From VRUE01 sp036271315 (GTDB lineage Bacteria > Actinomycetota > Thermoleophilia > Solirubrobacterales > 70-9), in contig DATBAV010000032.1 of assembly GCA_036271315.1 (NCBI GenBank), forward strand, positions 1 through 64,000: DNA of 64,000 bases, in the 5' to 3' direction. Both the position numbers and the translations under genes were made by a program. The notes under the pieces were generated by a model, which had not been told where the DNA came from, did not search any database, and was given only the letters and a program-made list of their open reading frames with translations. Below, piece by piece: positions 58,935 through 64,000 of the stretch (position 1 is its first letter; each line of letters starts with the position of its first letter).

Positions 58935-59837
58935 TCAGCCGCGCGCGTAGCCGAGGGCCAGGAGGCCGACGTTGCCGGAGGCGTTAAGCACTTCTTTGCG
59001 CATCGTCGTGGGGTCGAACCCCGGCGTGGCCGAGAGCTTCTTGGGCAGCGCGTAGACGGCGAACATGTAGGTTTCCGCGCCGGTCGCGGGGCAAACTCTG
59101 TAGCCCGTCTGCCCGAAGCTGTTGAGCCCGACGATCGACCCCTTGGGCAGCTTGCCTTCTTGGATTTCGGTCAGGTCTGGGCTGAGCCCGGCGACGGCCC
59201 AGTCGAAGAAGAGTTTGCCTTCGATCGGCTGCACGTTCATCGCAAGGAGGACGAGTTCGGCGGTGCCCTGCGGCACTCCGCGCCAGCGCAGCGGCGGTGG
59301 GCTGCCTTTGCCGTCACAGGTGTAGGCGGCAGGCAAGGCGGGGGGACCGGCGCTGGAGGCGGTGGCGGCGGGGCTTTCGAGGAGCATGCTCGCCACAGTC
59401 GCTTCCTGGCGCTGCTGCGGGGTGATTCCCGGCTCCGGCGTGCCTTCGGGCACGTGGACGTGCGCACCGTGCGTGGTGCCGGTGGAGGGCTGTGACCCGT
59501 TTGCGCTCGAGCCGCCCCTGGATGTCCCTGCGGCGCCTGGGCTGTTACTGGCGCCGCCGGTGCCGTTGGGCGTGCCGTCTGCGCTCTTGCCGTTGGCGCC
59601 TTGGGAACCACCCGAGCCACCGCCCCCCGACCCCGAGCTGCCCGAGGCATCCACCGAGGTGGCGGTCGAGCTCGAGCTCTCGGAGGAGCCTCCTCCGCAG
59701 CCGGCCAGGATCAGGGCCGCGAAGAGGAGCGCCAGGAATGCCCTGGCGCTCCTCTGCTTTGCGGACCCGACTAGGAGACGCTTAGCGCTTCGCCTCTGTG
59801 CGATTGGAATGCTTCGGTTGGGAATTTGCCGATCCAT
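58935..59837 (-). CDS. YbhB/YbcL-type PEBP lipoprotein
   Basis: The 300-residue protein has a lipoprotein signal with lipobox LILAGC and an unusually long Ser/Gly linker (~80 residues). A C-terminal phosphatidylethanolamine-binding-protein-like domain follows: PAAYTCDGKGSPPPLRWRGVP (core YTCDGKGSPPPLRW), LFFDWAVAGLSPDL and GQTGYRVCPATG. Bacterial PEBP proteins have no settled role. The ATG at 59837 lies inside the upstream secreted-protein gene (67-bp overlap). Confidence 0.85.
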   Translation of the reverse strand: MDRQIPNRSIPIAQRRSAKRLLVGSAKQRSARAFLALLFAALILAGCGGGSSESSSSTATSVDASGSSGSGGGGSGGSQGANGKSADGTPNGTGGASNSPGAAGTSRGGSSANGSQPSTGTTHGAHVHVPEGTPEPGITPQQRQEATVASMLLESPAATASSAGPPALPAAYTCDGKGSPPPLRWRGVPQGTAELVLLAMNVQPIEGKLFFDWAVAGLSPDLTEIQEGKLPKGSIVGLNSFGQTGYRVCPATGAETYMFAVYALPKKLSATPGFDPTTMRKEVLNASGNVGLLALGYARG

Positions 59838-60391
59838 TCGACTGATTCGCCGAGGGATCTCAGTTCGGTCCCGGTGGCTTTGAAGCTCGAGGGCCCGAAG
59901 GTGGCGGTTTCGGTTTCGTTGTTGATCAGGCCGCCGGCGGTGCCGGTGACGTGGGTCCAGACTCCCCAAAGCGGGCAGAACCAGCCGCCGTAGAGCACCC
60001 AAACGTTGACGTTTTTGACCACCAGGTAGTTGCTGGTGCCGACCGTCTTCAGTTCCGAGGGCCAGGGGAATTCTTCTGCTTCGATCGCTTCCACCGTGCA
60101 GGTCGAGTTGGTGTAGCAGTTGAAGAGGGGCAGGCTGGTGATGTTGCCCTTGCCGGTCCCCGCTTCGTTTGAGATTTCGACTTGGTAGAGGAAGTTTTCA
60201 CAGCTGGTCGTGAAGCCCCACATGGTGAGGCCGCTGTTTTCGGCAGCGCCGAGGATCACTTCTTTGCCTTCCAGCGCTTTGCCATTGAACTTCCAGGCTG
60301 GTGCGGCGCTGGCGCTGGAGGCGAATGCGGCGGTCAGCATGATTGCCGCCAACAAGGCCCCCAGGGCGACGCGTATTGCCCTGGGCCTCAT
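59771..60391 (-). CDS. Secreted protein of a Thermoleophilia-type family
   Basis: The 206-residue protein has a signal peptide (VALGALLAAIMLTAAFASSASA) and a mature domain with WKFNGKALEGKEVILGAAENSGL (core NGKALEGKEVILGAAEN). FTTSCENFLYQVEISNEAGTG (core TTSCENFLYQVEI) and paired cysteines follow. Proteins with the same KAL-GKE opening recur in many copies in Solirubrobacterales; that is recollection, not a search. ATG at 60391 follows GAGGAG. Function unknown. Confidence 0.8.
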   Translation of the reverse strand: MRPRAIRVALGALLAAIMLTAAFASSASAAPAWKFNGKALEGKEVILGAAENSGLTMWGFTTSCENFLYQVEISNEAGTGKGNITSLPLFNCYTNSTCTVEAIEAEEFPWPSELKTVGTSNYLVVKNVNVWVLYGGWFCPLWGVWTHVTGTAGGLINNETETATFGPSSFKATGTELRSLGESVEWIGKFPTEAFQSHRGEALSVS

Positions 60392-60668
60392 CGCCTCATC
60401 TCCTCGCACATCACGCACGATCTGTGCTTTTGCATGACTTGTATCTCCTGTCTATTGCTCGATGGACTGGAAAAACAGCTACTACCGATTGAAGCTTTTT
60501 CGCGATGGGATCAGCGCCGCATGCGCCCCTCTCCCCCGCTTGACCCTGCCCTTGGCACCCGTAAGTCCCTTTCTAAAGTCTCTAGGCGTACCCTGAAACC
60601 CTCCAACAGGTACCACATTTAGGCGCATCTTGCCACCCCTGGCGGCAGAATCGGCCCCGATTCGGGCC

Positions 60669-61229
<561 letters not shown>

Positions 61230-61322
61230 GGCGGCGAATCCTAGAGCGCGGCTGCGCCTAGCGACTTCTCCGCAGCTCAACACAGTGCCAGGGGATCGAT
61301 CGTCTAACGTGCGGAGCAGGGA

Positions 61323-61817
61323 ATGAAGGGGGTCCTAACAGTCGCCATATCCGTCGCCGCGCTGGCGCTGCTGCCGATCGCCTCTGCCGCAGCCGAAGAA
61401 GGGCCGACGCGCGCTCAGTACGTCGAACAGGTCGAGCCGATCTGCCAGGCGAACACCAAAGCCAACAAGCGCATCCTCAAGAACGTCAAAGCGAAGGCGA
61501 AGAGCAGGGTGCCAGCAAAGCTGAAGCAGGCCGGTGCCCAGTTCATCCACGCCTCGGTCGTCTTCGGCAAGACCGTGGAAAAGCTCAGCGCTGTACCGCG
61601 CCCGCCGGCCGACGACGCCCGACTGCTCAACTGGTTCTCCCAGCTGGGGATCGTGCAGCTCAAGCTGCGTGCACTCGGCGTCGCGCTCAAAGCGAACGAT
61701 GAAATCAAGGCGGCGCACGAACAGATTCGAGTCGAACGCGCCGCCAACGCGGCCAACAACTTCAGCTTCGTCTTCGGCTTCCACTACTGCCACCTGACCC
61801 CCTCGCGCTTCACCTGA
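61323..61817 (+). CDS. Secreted Cys-pair domain protein
   Basis: The 164-residue protein has a signal peptide (VAISVAALALLPIASAAA) and a helical mature domain starting YVEQVEPICQANTKANKRI. It ends GFHYCHLTPSRFT, bounded by two cysteines. The same IC...C layout over about 110 residues is seen in the extracellular part of the kinase at 7330-8913. Probably a shared exported domain of this lineage. Divergent from efp. Confidence 0.75.
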   Translation: MKGVLTVAISVAALALLPIASAAAEEGPTRAQYVEQVEPICQANTKANKRILKNVKAKAKSRVPAKLKQAGAQFIHASVVFGKTVEKLSAVPRPPADDARLLNWFSQLGIVQLKLRALGVALKANDEIKAAHEQIRVERAANAANNFSFVFGFHYCHLTPSRFT

Positions 61818-61843
61818 GCGAGCCGGGAGATATGTGGCCGCGG

Positions 61844-62650
61844 CTACTCGGCTCTTTCGGCCGCGGTGGTGGTCGTCAGCGCTCCGGCGGCGCCGCCCGA
61901 GAGCACGCGGCGGACCAGACTCGGGGCGAGAATCCGCGCCACCGCGGCAAGCGCGTAACCCCGCGGCACGTAGCGCTCGGCCTTGCCGCCGGGACCGGTC
62001 TCGAAGATCGCCTCGGCGACCTTCTCCGGCTTGGAGACGACCCAGCGGGTCAGGGCCCGCTCGCGCAGCTCGGTCGCCGGAAAGCCCTCGGTCGCGATGA
62101 AGCCCGGCAGGACCATGCCGACGTGGACGCCGTGGGCGCGCTCCTCGGCGTAGAGCGAGTCGGTCCAGCCGATCAGGGCGAACTTGCTCGCCGAGTAGGA
62201 GCCGGTGCGGGCGCGGGCGACGCGGCCGGCGGTGCTGGCTACATTGACGATCGCGCTCGGCGCCGAGGCATGCAGGAGCGGCAGCAGCGCCTCGGTGAGG
62301 CGGACGACGGCGTCGAAGTTGAGCTCCATGTGGCGATGGACGTTGGCGTAGCCCTCCTCGGCGAAACCGCCGCGCCAGGAGGCCCCGGCGTTATTGACCA
62401 GCAGGGTCAACCTGCCGCCGTGCTCCTCGACATGGGCGCGAATCCGGGCCGGCGCGTCTTCCTCGGTGAGATCGGCAGCGACGTAGCTCGCCGCGCAGGG
62501 CAACGAGTCGGCGAGCGCACGGAGACGGTCCTCACGGCGAGCGACGAGGATCAGCTCGGCGCCGGGCTCGCGGGCCAGCCGGTGCGCGGTCGCCTCCCCG
62601 ATACCGCTGGAAGCTCCGGTGATCAGAGCCGTTATTTGGCTGGAACTCAT
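61844..62650 (-). CDS. Short-chain dehydrogenase/reductase
   Basis: The 268-residue classical SDR has TGASSGIG (about 12-19), VARREDR suggesting NADP, DLTEEDAP, LLVNNAGASWRG, Ser in NVASTAGRV and YSASKFAL catalytic residues. The C-terminal ~45 residues (VPRGYALAAVARILAPSLV) contain a hydrophobic segment seen in membrane-associated SDRs. Substrate unknown. It converges on the secreted protein gene. Confidence 0.92.
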   Translation of the reverse strand: MSSSQITALITGASSGIGEATAHRLAREPGAELILVARREDRLRALADSLPCAASYVAADLTEEDAPARIRAHVEEHGGRLTLLVNNAGASWRGGFAEEGYANVHRHMELNFDAVVRLTEALLPLLHASAPSAIVNVASTAGRVARARTGSYSASKFALIGWTDSLYAEERAHGVHVGMVLPGFIATEGFPATELRERALTRWVVSKPEKVAEAIFETGPGGKAERYVPRGYALAAVARILAPSLVRRVLSGGAAGALTTTTAAERAE

Positions 62651-62717
62651 GAACGTACGCTATCCGTCGCGGCGGACTGCGGACGTCTGTATGAATCGAC
62701 ATACTGCCGCACCTGAG

Positions 62718-63767
62718 ATGAGCAAAACCCCCGGACTACTCGACAAGCTCCTTCGCACTCCAGGCCCTTCGGGCTACGAGACTCAGGCGGCCGCGGCCTG
62801 GCGCGAGGGTGCCTCCTTCGCCACGGTCTCAGCCGACGGTATCGGCTCCTCAGTCGCGCGCATCGGCGACGCCTCCCCGCTGCTGGCCGTCGTCGGCCAC
62901 ATCGACGAGATCGGCCTCGTCATCCGCCATATCGACGAGAAGGGCTTCCTCTGGTTCGCGGCGATAGGCGGATGGGATCCGCAGATCCTGGTCGGCCAGC
63001 GGGTCGAGGTCCAGGGCCCGAACGGCCCGGTGCTCGGAGTGGTTGGGCGCAAGCCCCTGCACCTGCTCGATGCCGATGCGCGCAAGAAGGTGGTCGAGCT
63101 CAAGTCCCTGCACATCGACATCGGCGTGGGCGATCGCGAGGAGGCCGAGGCGCTGGTTCGGGTCGGCGACCCCGTCGTGATCGCTACCGAGCCGCTCGCC
63201 CTCAGCGGCGATCGCCTCGTCTCGCGCTCGATGGACAACCGGCTCGGTGCCTACGTCGCGCTCGAGGCGCTGCGCCGCTGTCACGAGGGCGGCTCGCTGA
63301 AGGGCAGCTTCGCCGCGATCGCCGCCGTACAGGAGGAGATCGGCCTCTTCGGCGCCCGCACCTCGGCCTTCAAGGTGCAGCCCGACCTGGCCCTGGTCGT
63401 CGACGTGACCCACGCGACCGACGCCCCCGGCATCGACGAGAAGGAGCTGGGCAGCCACGCGCTCGGCTCCGGTCCCGTGATCTACCGCGGCGCAACCCTC
63501 TCACCCAAGGTCTCCGAGCTGCTCATCGACGTTGCCGAGGAAGCGGGAATCGAGCACACGGTGGGTGCCACCGGCAACTCGACCAGCACCGACGCGGACG
63601 GCGTCCAGTTCACCCGCTCGGGAATCCCGACCGGCCTCGTCTCGATCCCCCTGCGCTACATGCACTCGCCGGTCGAGATGGTCGACCTCGCCGACGTCGA
63701 GGCCACCGTCGCCCTGATCGTCGCCTTTGCCGAACGCATTGACGACAAAATTGATCTCAGCCGCTAA
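62718..63767 (+). CDS. M42 family glutamyl aminopeptidase/cellulase M-like peptidase
   Basis: The 349-residue protein is an M42 peptidase forming tetrahedral assemblies in known members. It has TPGPSGYETQAAAAW, GHIDEIGLVIRHIDE (first metal ligands), SRSMDNRLGAYVALEAL (bridging Asp), VQEEIGLFGA (catalytic Glu pair), VVDVTHATDAPG and a final His in RYMHSPVEM. The ATG at 62718 (MSKTPG) was chosen over an earlier in-frame start. Its stop codon lies within a palindromic element shared with the next gene. Confidence 0.93.
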   Translation: MSKTPGLLDKLLRTPGPSGYETQAAAAWREGASFATVSADGIGSSVARIGDASPLLAVVGHIDEIGLVIRHIDEKGFLWFAAIGGWDPQILVGQRVEVQGPNGPVLGVVGRKPLHLLDADARKKVVELKSLHIDIGVGDREEAEALVRVGDPVVIATEPLALSGDRLVSRSMDNRLGAYVALEALRRCHEGGSLKGSFAAIAAVQEEIGLFGARTSAFKVQPDLALVVDVTHATDAPGIDEKELGSHALGSGPVIYRGATLSPKVSELLIDVAEEAGIEHTVGATGNSTSTDADGVQFTRSGIPTGLVSIPLRYMHSPVEMVDLADVEATVALIVAFAERIDDKIDLSR

Positions 63768-63866
63768 CTGAGGCGCAGAGGTCGCCAGACAAGGACGCAG
63801 GGAGCGTGGCGTGCTCTGCACGCGAGCGACCGAGGACACCGTATGGCGCCCTCTGCGCCTCAGTTA
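63765..63866 (+). repeat. Palindromic element, family 2, copy A (between M42 and GGDEF genes)
   Basis: The arms TAACTGAGGCGCAGAGG (63765-63781) and its complement (63850-63866) are perfect over 17 bp. Each arm contains the stop codon of its flanking convergent gene. Inside, the plus strand has CAAGGACGCAGGGAGC and GCGACCGAGGAC around a hairpin (GCGTGC/GCACGC), matching copy B at 17.7 kb. It probably ends transcription from both sides. Confidence 0.8.
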
Positions 63867-64000
63867 GCAACGAACACGGCGTCGCGGCCGTTCGCCTTCG
63901 CCGAGTAGAGCGCGGCATCGGCGCGGGCGACGAGGTCGTCGGTGTCGACGGTGTCGGGCTTGGTCACGGCAGCGCCGATGCTGATCGTCACGCCAACGCC
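63860..64000 (-). CDS. GGDEF-domain protein, C-terminal fragment
   Basis: The last 46 residues of a diguanylate cyclase-type domain are present at the window edge: VTISIGAAVTKPDTVD, then LVARADAALYSAKANGRDAV. These are the conserved C-terminal strand and helix of GGDEF domains. The active-site motif lies outside the window, so catalytic status is unknown. The stop lies in the arm of the palindromic element. Confidence 0.9.
   Translation of the reverse strand, partial: GVGVTISIGAAVTKPDTVDTDDLVARADAALYSAKANGRDAVFVAN

Overview
The window is GC-rich chromosomal DNA of an actinobacterium. The SteA/SteB pair, the DUF3866-XerD cluster, a PknB-type kinase with a secreted Cys-pair tail, and several short secreted proteins of lineage-specific type suggest class Thermoleophilia (Solirubrobacter-like). 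That placement is inferred from gene style, not from a marker gene. Two tRNA genes are present; there is no rRNA and no CRISPR array.

Region by region: 0-12.6 kb holds a PLP-synthase/M29 peptidase operon (pdxS-pdxT-peptidase), an RpiR regulator, small membrane and cytosolic proteins, a VOC protein, an ArsR/SRPBCC pair with a palindromic operator, YjbQ, a Ser/Thr kinase, an LPG-synthase-like membrane protein, a zincin, a SET-domain protein and a DUF2007 protein. From 12.8 to 15.4 kb lies a small defence-type patch. It has a broken SIR2-like gene, then a 1.8-kb insertion bounded by a tRNA(CAT) gene and a copy of its 3' half, carrying a DUF4062/TIR-like protein and HicBA. From 15.4 to 36.7 kb is core DNA: Hpt and thioredoxin-like proteins, an SDR, a GT1 glycosyltransferase, tRNA-Asn, dnaG, dgt, recO, mutM, xerD, DUF3866, an M20 peptidase, pyrG, a MraY-like transferase, steB, steA, recN, an MFS pump, nadK and tlyA. 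From 37.1 to 55.3 kb is a mosaic mobile island: tyrosine integrase, tandem XRE regulators, excisionase, MobF relaxase with a nearby oriT-like palindrome, DUF262+HEPN, VapBC modules and remnants, a broken PIN-like gene, a CHAT protease and a membrane M48 peptidase. It is punctuated by six copies of one repeat that look like serial attachment sites. From 55.3 kb to the end is core again: dxs, ispA-like, an XseB-like small ORF, nusB, secreted proteins, efp, an SDR, an M42 peptidase and the tail of a GGDEF protein.

How the genes work together: nusB/xseB-like/ispA/dxs is an isoprenoid operon; dnaG/dgt/recO/mutM/recN is a replication-repair set; pyrG/MraY-like/steB/steA links nucleotide and envelope biosynthesis. 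The island carries its own integration and mobilisation genes, with no type IV secretion genes in view, plus cargo dominated by nucleases, toxins and proteases.

The most unusual signals are not genes. Three ~115-bp palindromic elements with a conserved core and differing but self-complementary arms start directly at the stop codons of recO, pyrG and nadK. A second palindromic family follows the SDR gene and sits between the M42 and GGDEF genes. A further hairpin overlaps the xerD stop codon. Together with the serial att-like repeats, these are the best candidates for undescribed biology here.
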